Assembly: GCF_025869515.1 (NCBI RefSeq) | Contig: NZ_JAOZVR010000098.1 | Span: 1-48,068 of the forward strand | Length of the DNA stretch: 48,068 nt | From: Ferrovibrio sp. | GTDB taxonomy: Bacteria; Pseudomonadota; Alphaproteobacteria; Ferrovibrionales; Ferrovibrionaceae | Direction: 5' to 3' | Shown here: positions 21,301 through 29,546 of the stretch, one piece after another | Layout: every line of letters starts with the position of its first letter | Numbering within the stretch: position 1 is the first letter of the stretch | Made by a program: the position numbers and the translations under genes | The notes under the pieces: generated by a model | Databases searched by the model: none | What the model was told of the DNA's origin: nothing | The model's input: only the letters and a program-made list of their open reading frames with translations

Positions 21301-21508
21301 GCCCCTCGGGGCAACGAGATGACCGGCACCTCGGACAGCCGAGGTCAGGGTGTGGCGACCCGGCGGAAAGCATAGCTTCTGCGAACAGCACCGGGCGAAA
21401 GCCCGGCCCGGTCATACAGTTCGACGCGTTGCTTGCTGAAATGGCCCTCGGGCCGTGCCGCCAAGCTTAGGCAAGACGGTTGCGGATTTCGCCCGCGTCG
21501 ATCAATTA
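21301..21508 (+). ncRNA. Hairpin-dense segment between two tRNA genes, candidate structured RNA
   Basis: About 200 bases between the tRNAs hold at least four compact hairpins. They are GCCC-CTCG-GGGC (21301-21312), ACCTCGG-ACAG-CCGAGGT (21328-21345), CCGGGC-GAAA-GCCCGG with a GNRA tetraloop (21391-21406) and ATGGCC-CTCG-GGCCGT (21441-21456). A weaker one, GCGG/CCGC, follows at 21482-21496. No protein frame of good composition covers it. Both tRNAs and this segment would be co-transcribed, so it may be an RNA released by tRNA processing. It matches no RNA family I can name. Confidence 0.4.
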
Positions 21509-21582
21509 GCCGTCTTAGCTCAATGGTAGAGGCGCCGCATTGTAGGCGGCGGACGCTGGTTCGATTCCGGCAGGCGGCTCCA
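21509..21582 (+). tRNA. tRNA-Thr (anticodon UGU)
   Basis: The cloverleaf has acceptor GCCGTCT/AGGCGGC (one G-T pair) and a D-arm GCTC-AATGGTA-GAGG with three pairs. The anticodon stem is GCCGC/GCGGC with loop ATTGTAG, and the T-arm is GCTGG-TTCGATT-CCGGC. A discriminator T and encoded CCA follow. The anticodon TGT at 21541-21543 reads threonine ACA codons. Like CCA, this codon is uncommon in a GC-rich host, so the pair may serve AT-richer phage genes. Confidence 0.88.
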
Positions 21583-21689
21583 CTACTACAGCAGGTCCAC
21601 ATGCTCCCACCCTTCGCCCTCTGGTTCTGGCTAATGGCCGTCGCGTCCGGCGTCAGTAACCTACAGCCTCATAATCTCGGCAGGTCACC

Positions 21690-21833
21690 TTGCTCAAGTG
21701 TTCCCACGCCCTCGCACGATTCCTGACGAGTAACCCGCAGACTGGCGGCCCCGGCGTCATGCTTATCTGTACGGCTACCGGCGCGATGATCTGGCCAATG
21801 GTGCCGGCAAACGCACCGTCGGCCGCATGTTGA
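21690..21833 (+). CDS. Possible small membrane protein (47 aa, TTG start)
   Basis: The frame from a TTG at 21690 encodes LARFLTSNPQTGGPG, then VMLICTATGAMIWPMVPANA, a hydrophobic segment that could span the membrane. Third positions are GC-rich as in true genes here. The start is uncertain: there is no strong ribosome binding site, and an internal ATG at 21759 is an alternative. Its stop overlaps the start of the next small frame. Confidence 0.35.
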   Translation: MLKCSHALARFLTSNPQTGGPGVMLICTATGAMIWPMVPANAPSAAC

Positions 21834-21922
21834 CTGCCCTGGTGGCCGTCGGCTGCGCCCTGATCGTAACCGCCTATTTCGACACCCGTAGATGTTTGAG
21901 GAGACTCTATGATCCACGATGA
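21827..21922 (+). CDS. Possible small membrane protein (31 aa)
   Basis: ATG at 21827 overlaps the previous stop (ATGTTGA) and encodes one hydrophobic helix, MLTALVAVGCALIVTAYF, with a basic tail. Its last bases overlap the DUF2158-like gene. The hydrophobic-then-basic layout fits a one-helix membrane protein, but its small size makes this tentative. Confidence 0.4.
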   Translation: MLTALVAVGCALIVTAYFDTRRCLRRLYDPR

Positions 21923-22184
21923 CGAATACACGCCGACGCCTTGGGGCTTGTTCCCTGCCGTCGGACCGGAAGTTGGCGACGTTGTCGCCCTGGTGTCCGG
22001 TGGGTGCCCCATGACCGTTGAAAGCTACTGTGAGGACTGCGGCACGGTCGACGTGGTGTGGTTCGAGGGCAGCGACGAGGATGGCTGGGTGGGCCCTCTG
22101 CGTGATCAGCTCGCAGCCGAGATGCTGGTGCTGCTGTCCGAAGATGACGAGGACGACATCGGCGACTGCGCTGGTCATTGCTGA
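21909..22184 (+). CDS. DUF2158-like small protein (91 aa)
   Basis: GAGGAG precedes the ATG. Residues 20-58 follow the DUF2158 pattern: VGDVVALVSGGCPMTVESY, a CEDCG turn and DVVWFEG. DUF2158 proteins are small strand-rich proteins of unknown function found in bacteria and phages. The C-terminus is very acidic (LLSEDDEDDIGD). It lies between the tRNA cluster and the HNH gene. Confidence 0.65.
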   Translation: MIHDDEYTPTPWGLFPAVGPEVGDVVALVSGGCPMTVESYCEDCGTVDVVWFEGSDEDGWVGPLRDQLAAEMLVLLSEDDEDDIGDCAGHC

Positions 22185-22187
22185 TGT

Positions 22188-22481
22188 ATGGCTAAGTACG
22201 ATAGACGGGCCGAATGGACGCGACTTTATCACACTTCAAGGTGGCAGCACATCAGGCAGGCAAAGCTGAGCGAGCAGCCTCTTTGTGAGTGGTGCCTCGA
22301 GCGCGACCTGGTCGAGCCGGCAACCGAGGTGCACCACGCCGTGGCGCATAAAGGCGACCTAGACCTGTTCTGGGGTGGTCCATTCATCAGCACATGCAAG
22401 TCGTGCCACTCCTCGCGCGGTCAGCGCGAGGATAGAGGACAAGTAGTGGTGACGTATGGACCTGATGGGTGGCCAGTGTAG
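22188..22481 (+). CDS. HNH endonuclease next to terminase genes
   Basis: The 97-residue protein has CEWC (33-36), VHHAV with His49 and His50, and a final CKSCH (70-74), a compact HNH domain of the kind found beside terminase genes in HK97-like phages. In that group the nuclease assists the large terminase in cutting DNA during packaging. The gap of 274 bases to the small terminase is the likely place of a packaging site. The start ATG at 22188 is four bases after the previous stop without a strong ribosome binding site. Confidence 0.85.
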   Translation: MAKYDRRAEWTRLYHTSRWQHIRQAKLSEQPLCEWCLERDLVEPATEVHHAVAHKGDLDLFWGGPFISTCKSCHSSRGQREDRGQVVVTYGPDGWPV

Positions 22482-22755
22482 GGCACGCTATGGCGGACAC
22501 TACACTAAGGCAGGCACAAGCATATAAGCGTTGCCGCCACGGACGCATTTCGTGGTATATCAAATACAACATGCAATACATCATCAATGCGCAATAAAGT
22601 TGCGTTTATTACGCGTTCCGCGCAATATTCTTTCGTTTGTTCTTGGTATACCACATACCTGGGGGTGGGTCGATTCTTTTGGGCGTTTTGGCCTCAGGAC
22701 CGGCGTGGGTGTTTCGCGCACGTAAAGCCAAATCAAAAGTTGGGTTAATATTCTT
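22482..22755. other. Intergenic region before terminase: repeats, possible packaging or promoter site
   Basis: No gene fits. The DNA is more AT-rich than its surroundings. GCAATA occurs three times (22573, 22591, 22622), twice inside GCGCAATA (22589, 22620). TGGTATATCA (22553-22562) and the perfect palindrome TGGTATACCA (22644-22653) form a matched pair 91 bases apart. AATAAA-GTTGCG-TTTATT is a small inverted repeat. Such repeats beside a small terminase gene are where a cos or pac recognition site is expected. A late promoter is also possible. Confidence 0.4.
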
Positions 22756-23151
22756 ATGGCGCGCCCAAGGCTGCCAATAGCCAAGGCGAAGGCGCTTGGC
22801 TCTGATGTCAAAAAGAAGTCGCGCTTTGAGGGCCGAAACGAGCCGATCGTCAATGACGATCTGGGCCCCGCGTTTGACTGGCTGACCGATACGGACGGCA
22901 GCAAACAGCGCCAGGCATGGGCGACTATTCGCAAGGAAGTGCCGTGGCTCAACTCGAGCCACCGAATACTTGTGGCTGAGGCTTCCGTAGTACTCGGACG
23001 GATGATCGCGGGACAAGAGGTCGGCATTCAAGCCATGAACCTTCTCCGCCAGTGCCTGGGTCAGATGGGCGCAACGCCGGCCGACGCAAGCAAGGCCGGG
23101 GCTAAACCGAATGAAGACGAAAAAGAGCCCGGCGAAGAGTTCTTCGAATAG
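22756..23151 (+). CDS. Terminase small subunit (P27-like)
   Basis: The 131-residue protein begins MARPRLPIAKAKALG and continues with an acidic, partly helical region (GPAFDWLTDTDGSKQRQAW). A helical core follows (HRILVAEASVVLGRMIAGQE, then QAMNLLRQCLGQMGATPADA). This is the pattern of P27-type small terminase proteins. It recognises the phage packaging site and hands DNA to the large subunit. It overlaps the large subunit gene by 41 bases and is the first gene of the packaging module. Confidence 0.8.
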   Translation: MARPRLPIAKAKALGSDVKKKSRFEGRNEPIVNDDLGPAFDWLTDTDGSKQRQAWATIRKEVPWLNSSHRILVAEASVVLGRMIAGQEVGIQAMNLLRQCLGQMGATPADASKAGAKPNEDEKEPGEEFFE

Positions 23152-25042
23152 ACCATCGCCCCGCAAGAGCAGCACGCACGCGCTGCTGCACGACCCTGTA
23201 ACCTTGTATGCCAAGGCTGTATTGGCTGGCGACATCATCGCCGGCCCGCATGTGCGGAATGCCTGCCGCAGGCATCTTGACGATCTGGTCAAAGGTCATG
23301 AGCGCGGGCTGCATTTCGATATTGAGGCTGTCCACCGTGTGCTGCGGTTCTGCCGCACGGTCTGCAGGCTGAAGGACGGGCAGTTCGACGGCAAGCCGTT
23401 CATTCCGCACGCCTCGCAGGAGTTCATTATCGGGTCCATCTTCGGATGGAAGAAGGCGGACGGATTCCGCCGTTATCGCCGCGCCTATATCGAAATGGGC
23501 AAAGGCAACGGCAAGTCGCCCATGGCGGCGGCGATCGGGCTTTATGGGCTTGTGGCGGACGGAGAGGCATCCGCAGAGATTTACGCCTGCGGCAAGGACA
23601 AGGCGCAGGCGTTCGTGCTGTTCCGCGACGCGGTGTCGATGGTGCGCCAGTCGCCGCTGCTGTCGAGCCGCATCGTGTCGTCTGGCGGCACCGGGGCGTT
23701 CGTCGAGAACTTGGCCTACCTAAAGACGTCTTCGTTCTTCCGCGTCATCTCGCGCGAGGGTGCATCTTCTGGCCCGCGTCCGACTGTTGCGCTGTGCGAC
23801 GAGTTGCACGAGCACCCGAATGGCGACGTCATCGAGATGCTGGAGCGCGGGTTCAAATTCCGCCGCCAGCCGCTCCTGCTCATGATTACCAACTCCGGTA
23901 GCGACCGCGGGTCGATCTGCTGGGATGAGCACCAGCACGCCGTTGCCGTTGCCGCGGGCGTGCCGAAGGAGCAACTGGACGAAGACTTCACCTACGTCGG
24001 CGAGACGTGGGACGGTAGCGACAACACGTTCAGCTACGTGTGCGCACTGGACAAAGACGACGACCCTTTTACGGATCCTTCGTGCTGGGTCAAGGCAAAC
24101 CCGCTACTTGGCGTGATCCTCGATCATAAGTACATGGAGGGGAACGTTGCCCAGGCGCGGGACATTCTTTCCAAGCGCGGCGGCATCCTTCGCCTGCATT
24201 TTTGTGTCTGGACTGAGTCCGACACGACATGGATTCCCCGTCCTCTTGTCGAGAGGGTTATGGAGGAGTTCGATCCGTATGAGGTTCACAAGGGCCGGCG
24301 CATCAACGCGGCAGGACTGGACCTTTCTGGCGCCATCGATCTGACTGCGGCTGCGTTCGTCGTTGAGTCCGGCACGAAGCGCGTCATGCGCGCCGACGGC
24401 ACAGATACGGACCTGCCGACCTACGATGCGTGGGTTGAGGCATGGACGCCCCGCGACACCATGGACGAGCGCTCCAAGGCGTCGAGCCTGCCATATCGGC
24501 AGTGGTATGATTCCGGGTATCTGCACGCGCCGGAAGGCGCGCGCATCCGGCACGATCATGTCGCGGCCTTCATCGCGAAGGTTCACGCCGACCACGGCAT
24601 CGATGTGCTAGCGTTCGATCGATACACCTTCGACAAGTTCGAAGACGAGATCGACCGATACGGCGTCGACATCAACTGCGTGATGCACCCGCAGGGCGGG
24701 CAGCGACGTGCGAAGGCGAACCCAGCCAAGGTTGAGGCCGCGCGCAAGGCTGGCGAGGAGGCCCCGCTGGGGCTCTGGATGCCGGGCAGCATGTCGGCGC
24801 TGGAAACGCTCATTCTTGAGGAGCGCATCCGTATCCGGGCGAACCCGATTGTGCTTGGCGCCATCATGGCGGTGCATGTCGAAACGGATCCGCTGATGGG
24901 CAATCAGTGGCTGTCGCGCAAGAAGTCAACGCAGAAGATCGACGCGGCGATTGCGCTTTGTATGGCGGTCGGTGCGGCGGTGGATGGGGCGGCGCCTGAC
25001 ACCACAAGCGTCTACACAAAACGCGGGTTCATAGATTTTTAG
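23111..25042 (+). CDS. Terminase large subunit (HK97-like)
   Basis: The 643-residue protein has a basic N-terminus, a Walker A motif GKGNGKS (130-136) and a Walker B strand VALCDE (226-231), followed by the family's ATPase motifs. The C-terminal nuclease domain contains GLDLSGAIDLTA (near 398) and a late KIDAAIALCMA helix, which provide the metal-binding aspartates. It cuts concatemers and drives DNA into the prohead. Size and order fit HK97-like TerL. The start overlaps the small subunit. The next gene is a homing endonuclease. Confidence 0.95.
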   Translation: MKTKKSPAKSSSNRPSPRKSSTHALLHDPVTLYAKAVLAGDIIAGPHVRNACRRHLDDLVKGHERGLHFDIEAVHRVLRFCRTVCRLKDGQFDGKPFIPHASQEFIIGSIFGWKKADGFRRYRRAYIEMGKGNGKSPMAAAIGLYGLVADGEASAEIYACGKDKAQAFVLFRDAVSMVRQSPLLSSRIVSSGGTGAFVENLAYLKTSSFFRVISREGASSGPRPTVALCDELHEHPNGDVIEMLERGFKFRRQPLLLMITNSGSDRGSICWDEHQHAVAVAAGVPKEQLDEDFTYVGETWDGSDNTFSYVCALDKDDDPFTDPSCWVKANPLLGVILDHKYMEGNVAQARDILSKRGGILRLHFCVWTESDTTWIPRPLVERVMEEFDPYEVHKGRRINAAGLDLSGAIDLTAAAFVVESGTKRVMRADGTDTDLPTYDAWVEAWTPRDTMDERSKASSLPYRQWYDSGYLHAPEGARIRHDHVAAFIAKVHADHGIDVLAFDRYTFDKFEDEIDRYGVDINCVMHPQGGQRRAKANPAKVEAARKAGEEAPLGLWMPGSMSALETLILEERIRIRANPIVLGAIMAVHVETDPLMGNQWLSRKKSTQKIDAAIALCMAVGAAVDGAAPDTTSVYTKRGFIDF

Positions 25043-25063
25043 GCGGTAAATTAGGGGGATAAC

Positions 25064-25831
25064 GTGACCTTCTACATTTACACATGGACCAGGCCTGATA
25101 CCAACGAAGTATTCTATGTTGGAAAAGGTTCTGGTCGGCGCGACATAACACCAAAGCTTAAGAACCCGCTGTTCTCAAATGTCGTGAACAAGCTTAAGCA
25201 ACTTGGTTTTGAGCCCATAGTCGAAAGAATTCACGAAGATCTCAGCGAGTCCGATGCCTTCGAGATAGAGAGGCGCGAGATTGCCTTGCGTGGGCGCAGA
25301 GACTTGGGCGCCGGCCCACTCACCAACCTTACTGATGGCGGCGAGGGTATGGGTGGGCTTGTTCACCGTGCTGATAGTCGCGCAAAAATGTCGGCCTCTA
25401 AGCGGGGGGTGACGCGTTCGGCCGCATCTATTGCCAAGGGCGCCGCCTCCAATACCGGGCAGAAGCGCACGCAAGAGACTAAAGAAAAAATGCGGGCCAC
25501 GCAAACCGGCAAGACAATGTCTCCTAAATCTCGTCGTAAAATTGGAGATGCGGTACGTGGCCGGCTATACTCCGAAGAACATAAGCTTTCGTTGGCATCA
25601 ATTGTTCAGCGTAGGGCGCCTCGCTCTAGTGCGACATCGCCGTTCAAGGGTGTTAATCTCCACCGCTCAGGTCGTTGGGTAGCAAAAATTACCGTAGGCG
25701 GCAGACAGCAATATCTCGGCATATTTGATGATCAAGTGGAAGCGGCTATCGCATATGATGTAGCTGCACACAAAGCATTTGGTGCTGGTTGCTACATAAA
25801 CATCCCCGACAAACCGGCGCGAGTACTATGA
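25064..25831 (+). CDS. Intact GIY-YIG homing endonuclease with NUMOD3 and AP2 domains
   Basis: The 255-residue protein starts FYIYTWTRP and FYVGKGSGRR, a GIY-YIG nuclease domain variant (Y-I-Y, then F-Y-V-G). Residues about 95-175 are repeats of NUMOD3 type (SRAKMSASKRG, KEKMRATQTGK, SEEHKLS). From about 195 an AP2-type DNA-binding domain reads FKGVNLHRSGRWVAKI and QQYLGIFDDQVEAAIAYD. This order is typical of free-standing homing endonucleases. The base composition is AT-richer than its neighbours and the gene stands between terL and portal, so it was probably inserted. The start is GTG at 25064. It matches the broken copy at 31979-32730. Confidence 0.88.
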   Translation: MTFYIYTWTRPDTNEVFYVGKGSGRRDITPKLKNPLFSNVVNKLKQLGFEPIVERIHEDLSESDAFEIERREIALRGRRDLGAGPLTNLTDGGEGMGGLVHRADSRAKMSASKRGVTRSAASIAKGAASNTGQKRTQETKEKMRATQTGKTMSPKSRRKIGDAVRGRLYSEEHKLSLASIVQRRAPRSSATSPFKGVNLHRSGRWVAKITVGGRQQYLGIFDDQVEAAIAYDVAAHKAFGAGCYINIPDKPARVL

Positions 25832-25992
25832 CCTTTATGAATAATATCAAGGTTATCGTTCGTGACGGTTTCGGGTTACTTGGAGCCGCATCTATTTCAT
25901 ATGGCTCATGGCTGATCTATGAACCGTCAGGCTTCATAGTTGTCGGAGCTCTATTGCTCGCCGGCGTACTAGCATTGTCCAGGGGTAGCTAA
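25828..25992 (+). CDS. Small membrane protein (54 aa)
   Basis: The ATG overlaps the previous stop by four bases (ATGA), and the stop overlaps the portal start by one. The protein contains two hydrophobic segments, FGLLGAASISYGSWLIY and GFIVVGALLLAGVLAL, separated by a short turn. It could therefore be a hairpin membrane protein. It sits between the homing endonuclease and the portal gene, so it may be phage-native with the nuclease inserted ahead of it. The function is unknown. Confidence 0.6.
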   Translation: MTFMNNIKVIVRDGFGLLGAASISYGSWLIYEPSGFIVVGALLLAGVLALSRGS

Positions 25993-27245
25993 TGGCGGGA
26001 CTTTTTGGCGCCATCGTCAACTCTGGCACTGTCGAGCGTGGCATAGAGAACTCGCGCGATGCGCTTCTGGCGCTTGGCGCGGGCGTTGAAACCGACACGG
26101 GCATTGCCGTTTCGCCGGAAATAGCCATGCGGTACACGACCGTTTTGGCGTGTGTCCGCGTTCTCTCCGAAAGCCTGGCCAGCCTGCCGTGCATCCTGTA
26201 CCGGCGCCGCGCCGACGGTGGTAAGGACCGCGCGACAGATCACCCGCTCTATCATGTTCTGCATGATCGCGCGAATGGGTGGAACACCTCCTACGAGTAT
26301 TTCGAAGGCCAGATGATTAATCTGGCCACGCGCGGCAACGGTTATGCATATGTTGAGCGTGATCGGGATGGTCGTTGCATCGGCCTTGTCCCGCTGAACC
26401 CTGACGGCGTCACCATTGAGCAGGCTCGGGACTGGTCGCCGATCTATACGGCCACCATGCCGGACAACAGCCGATCGAAGATGCGGCCATCGCAGATCCA
26501 CCACATCCGAGGCCCGCTCCCGAAGGGCTATGTCGGGCAGTCGCTGATTACGCTAGCGCGCGAGGCGGTCGGACTCGGCATGGCCGCCGAGAAGTTTGGC
26601 GCGCACCTCTACAAAAACGGTGTGAAGCCAAGCGGTGTCCTGAAGCACCCGCAGAAGATCGGACCAGAGGCAACAGAGACGCTTCGTCAGCAGTTCCAGG
26701 ACAAGTACGGCGGACTGTCGAACTCCAGCAAGCCGCTCCTCCTCGAGGAGGGCATGGAGTGGGTAGCGCTCTCCATCAACCCGGATGACGCGCAGTTTTT
26801 GGAGACTAGGAAGTTCCAGCGCAGCGAGATCGCAGGTATTTTCCGCGTTCCGGCCCACATGATCGGCGACCTTGAGCGTAGCACCAACAACAACATCGAG
26901 CACCAGTCGCTGGAGTTTGTGAACCAAGTGCTGCGGCCTTGGGCTAAGCGTATTGAGTCCAGGATCGGCCAAGACCTCCTGGCTCCGTCTGAGCAAGACG
27001 AATATTTCGCCGAGTTTTTGTTCGACGACATTCTGCGTGGCGATATTAAGACTCGGTACGAGGCTTATAGCTCGGCCATCCAAAACAAGATCATGAATGT
27101 GAACGAGGTTCGCCGTCGCGAGAATATGGACCCGCGCGAGGGTGGCGACGTCTACGAGAACCCGGCCATTCAGGTGAACGAGCCTGCCGCTTCGGCCAGC
27201 ACAGAGCCCGCCTCGGCAACGCCCGGCGCGGCTAAGGCCGCTTAG
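25992..27245 (+). CDS. Portal protein (HK97 family)
   Basis: The 417-residue protein has the hallmarks of HK97-type portals. These are an N-terminal YTTVLACVRVLSESLASLP helix and ANGWNTSYEYFEGQMINL, then a long conserved GYAYVERDRDGR-type strand region. A late section reads FRVPAHMIGDLERSTNNNIEHQSLEF. It forms the ring through which DNA enters and leaves the head. The C-terminus is alanine-rich and probably disordered. It precedes the head protease, in the standard HK97 order. Confidence 0.94.
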   Translation: MAGLFGAIVNSGTVERGIENSRDALLALGAGVETDTGIAVSPEIAMRYTTVLACVRVLSESLASLPCILYRRRADGGKDRATDHPLYHVLHDRANGWNTSYEYFEGQMINLATRGNGYAYVERDRDGRCIGLVPLNPDGVTIEQARDWSPIYTATMPDNSRSKMRPSQIHHIRGPLPKGYVGQSLITLAREAVGLGMAAEKFGAHLYKNGVKPSGVLKHPQKIGPEATETLRQQFQDKYGGLSNSSKPLLLEEGMEWVALSINPDDAQFLETRKFQRSEIAGIFRVPAHMIGDLERSTNNNIEHQSLEFVNQVLRPWAKRIESRIGQDLLAPSEQDEYFAEFLFDDILRGDIKTRYEAYSSAIQNKIMNVNEVRRRENMDPREGGDVYENPAIQVNEPAASASTEPASATPGAAKAA

Positions 27246-27253
27246 GAACATCA

Positions 27254-28126
27254 ATGGACAAGATAGACATTGCAGCGCCGGCGGGCGAGCGCCGGGAGCG
27301 GTTTTTCGCGCGCGCCGTCGGCACCAAGTTTGCAGCGAAAGCCGGCGAGGCCATCACCGAAATCGAACTCTATGACGAGATCGGTTACTGGGGCGTCACG
27401 GCGAAGGGCTTCCGGGCTCGCTTGAAGGAAACCACTGGCGACATCGTTCTGAAGATCAACTCGCCTGGCGGCGACGTGTTCGATGGCATCGCCATTTACA
27501 ACGACTTGCTAGCCTACGATGGCAAGGTGCGGGTGGAAGTCACCGGCATGGCGGCCTCGATCGCCTCCATCATCGCGATGGCTGGAGATGAGGTTATTCT
27601 GGCCGAGAACGCCTTCCTGATGATCCACAACGCTTGGACCATCGCGGTGGGCAATCGCCACGACTTCGGCGATACGGCGGCGGTGCTCGCCAAGATCGAC
27701 GATGCGCTGGCCCGGACTTACGCGGCGCGGACCAAGTCAGGCATTCGTGAAATCAAGCGGATGATGGATGACGAGACCTGGATGACGGCCAAGGAGGCTG
27801 TGGAGTCCGGGTTTGCAACGTCCGTTGCGGCGCATGTCGTTACACCTTCAGCCATGTTCGACCTGTCCGTCTATGCACACGCGCCCAAGGCGCTGTGCTG
27901 GGACGAAGAGACGGCTGACGAATACGACACCGAAGAAGACATCGAAAAAGTGCTCATGCGAGACGCTGGGCGCACACGGACGCAGGCTCGTTCCCTGATC
28001 AAGGACATCCGGGCCGGCACCACGACGAGTAAACCCGAAGTCAAGCCTGGCGCTGACGACGTGGACCTCACCGCACTCGCCGCCGCGCTTTCACGCGCAC
28101 GTGCGGCTATCCACTCTCAGAGCTAG
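27254..28126 (+). CDS. Head maturation protease (ClpP-like)
   Basis: The 290-residue protein carries a ClpP-type serine protease domain: INSPGGDVFDG (68-78), catalytic Ser102 in GMAAS and His125 in MIHNAW. A C-terminal extension of about 80 residues is charged and probably disordered. It would cut the N-terminal delta domain of the capsid protein during head maturation. It lies between portal and capsid, the usual place for HK97-like phages. The start lies eight bases after the portal stop. Confidence 0.92.
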   Translation: MDKIDIAAPAGERRERFFARAVGTKFAAKAGEAITEIELYDEIGYWGVTAKGFRARLKETTGDIVLKINSPGGDVFDGIAIYNDLLAYDGKVRVEVTGMAASIASIIAMAGDEVILAENAFLMIHNAWTIAVGNRHDFGDTAAVLAKIDDALARTYAARTKSGIREIKRMMDDETWMTAKEAVESGFATSVAAHVVTPSAMFDLSVYAHAPKALCWDEETADEYDTEEDIEKVLMRDAGRTRTQARSLIKDIRAGTTTSKPEVKPGADDVDLTALAAALSRARAAIHSQS

Positions 28127-28135
28127 GAGGGCCGA

Positions 28136-29479
28136 ATGGCCACCATCGACGATATCGCCAAGGACATCAACAAGTTCGGCGACGATTTCAAGGCGCTGCG
28201 CGACGACACCCAGCGCGACCTGAAGGCCCTGCGCGACGAACTCGACGCGGCCGGCAAGAAGCTCGACCCCATCGTCTCCGAGAAGGTCAACAAGATCTCC
28301 GAAGCGGTTGACGTCAAGCACGACGTGCTTCAGAACGGCATCAAGGCCCTGACTGAACAGGTCGAGAAGATCGACGCCGTTCTGAAGCGCCCCGGCGCGA
28401 ATGGCGGCTGGGCCGGCGACGAGGCCGCGGCTGAAGCCAAGGCGGCGTTCGACTTTGCCAAGGCGCGGCTGATCGCCGAAGGCAAGCTCGGCGTCAACAC
28501 CAAGATCGAGCCCGACGCCGAGGCTTATGCTGCGTATGCCGCGGCTTTCCCGTCGTATCTGCGTGCCCGCACCGAAGCCGCCATGCCGCGTGACTTCCAG
28601 GCTGCGATGCAGACCGGCTCCGACCCGGACGGCGGCTACCTGGTCCCGACCACGGTGAGCTCGCGCATCATCAAGAAGGTCTATGAGACCTCCAACCTGC
28701 GCGCCCTGGCCACTGTCGAGACCATCGGCGGCAAGGAACTTGAGATCCCGCGCGATGAGGGTGAGTTCGGGTACGGTGGCTGGGTCGGTGAGACCACGGC
28801 GCCGAGCGAAACCACTACCTCGCAGCTCGGCGTGTCCAAGATCTTCGCGCACGAGATGTTCGCCGAGCCGCGCGTTACCCAGAACATGCTGGAAGATGCC
28901 GGCCTCGACATCGAGGCGTGGGTTGCCAACAAGGTCGGCGAGAAGCTGGGCCGCATTGAGGCCACTGCGTTCTTCACCGGCACCGGCGTCAATCAGCCGC
29001 GTGGCCTGCTGACTTACGGCAACGGCACGGCCAATGGCACCATCGAGCAGGTTGTATCTGGTGGCGCCACGTCGCTGACTGCGGACGCCTTCTACAATCT
29101 GGTGTTCCAGCTGAAGGACTACTACACGCAGAATGCTCGCTTCCTGATGAAGCGCACCTCGGTGCGTGACGTCATGAAGCTGAAGGACGGCCATGGCAAC
29201 TACCTCTGGCAGATGGGCGACATCAAGGGTGGCCAGCCGGCGACGATCCTCGGCTTCCCGGTTGACCGCTGCGAGGACATGCCGACCGTAGCAGCCTCCA
29301 GCCTGTCGGTTGCCTTCGGCGACTTCCGCGCTGCCTACACCATCGTTGACCGCCTCGGCATCACCCTGCTGCGCGACAACCTGACCGCCAAGCCCTACGT
29401 GAAGTTTTACAATCGCCGCCGCGTCGGTGGTGATGTCGTGAACTTCGAAGCCATCAAGCTGATGGTTACCTCGGCCTGA
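28136..29479 (+). CDS. Major capsid protein (HK97 fold)
   Basis: The 447-residue protein starts with about 95 residues of charged coiled coil (DINKFGDDFKALRDDTQRD and so on), the scaffold-like delta domain. The HK97-fold body follows: SYLRARTEAAMPRDF, DGGYLVPTTVSSRI and GYGGWVGETTAPSETT, ending AIKLMVTSA. The protease cleavage should fall after the coiled coil, probably near residue 105-140. Strong GC bias and GGAGG before the start fit high expression. An intrinsic terminator follows immediately. Confidence 0.95.
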   Translation: MATIDDIAKDINKFGDDFKALRDDTQRDLKALRDELDAAGKKLDPIVSEKVNKISEAVDVKHDVLQNGIKALTEQVEKIDAVLKRPGANGGWAGDEAAAEAKAAFDFAKARLIAEGKLGVNTKIEPDAEAYAAYAAAFPSYLRARTEAAMPRDFQAAMQTGSDPDGGYLVPTTVSSRIIKKVYETSNLRALATVETIGGKELEIPRDEGEFGYGGWVGETTAPSETTTSQLGVSKIFAHEMFAEPRVTQNMLEDAGLDIEAWVANKVGEKLGRIEATAFFTGTGVNQPRGLLTYGNGTANGTIEQVVSGGATSLTADAFYNLVFQLKDYYTQNARFLMKRTSVRDVMKLKDGHGNYLWQMGDIKGGQPATILGFPVDRCEDMPTVAASSLSVAFGDFRAAYTIVDRLGITLLRDNLTAKPYVKFYNRRRVGGDVVNFEAIKLMVTSA

Positions 29480-29487
29480 GCCTAACA

Positions 29488-29520
29488 AGGGGCGCCGCGC
29501 TGGCGCCCCTCTTCTTTTCC
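29488..29520 (+). terminator. Intrinsic terminator after capsid gene
   Basis: AGGGGCGCC (29488-29496) pairs with GGCGCCCCT (29502-29510) around a five-base loop, followed by CTTCTTTTCC. This is a strong stem with a T-rich tail just after the capsid stop codon. It would reduce transcription into the downstream head genes. Confidence 0.85.
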
Positions 29521-29546
29521 CCACATCAAAAAGGAGTTGGGCTTCC

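Noticed and set aside
21185..21301. 38-codon frame with GGAGG that runs through tRNA-Pro
   Set aside because: Its middle is the usual artefact of translating a tRNA gene (G-V-A-Q-L-V-A and G-S-S-P-A), and the tRNA is well supported.
21415..21440. Resemblance to the tmRNA 5' motif (TTCGACGCG)
   Set aside because: No tRNA-like ends or tag-encoding frame fit around it, so the match is probably chance.
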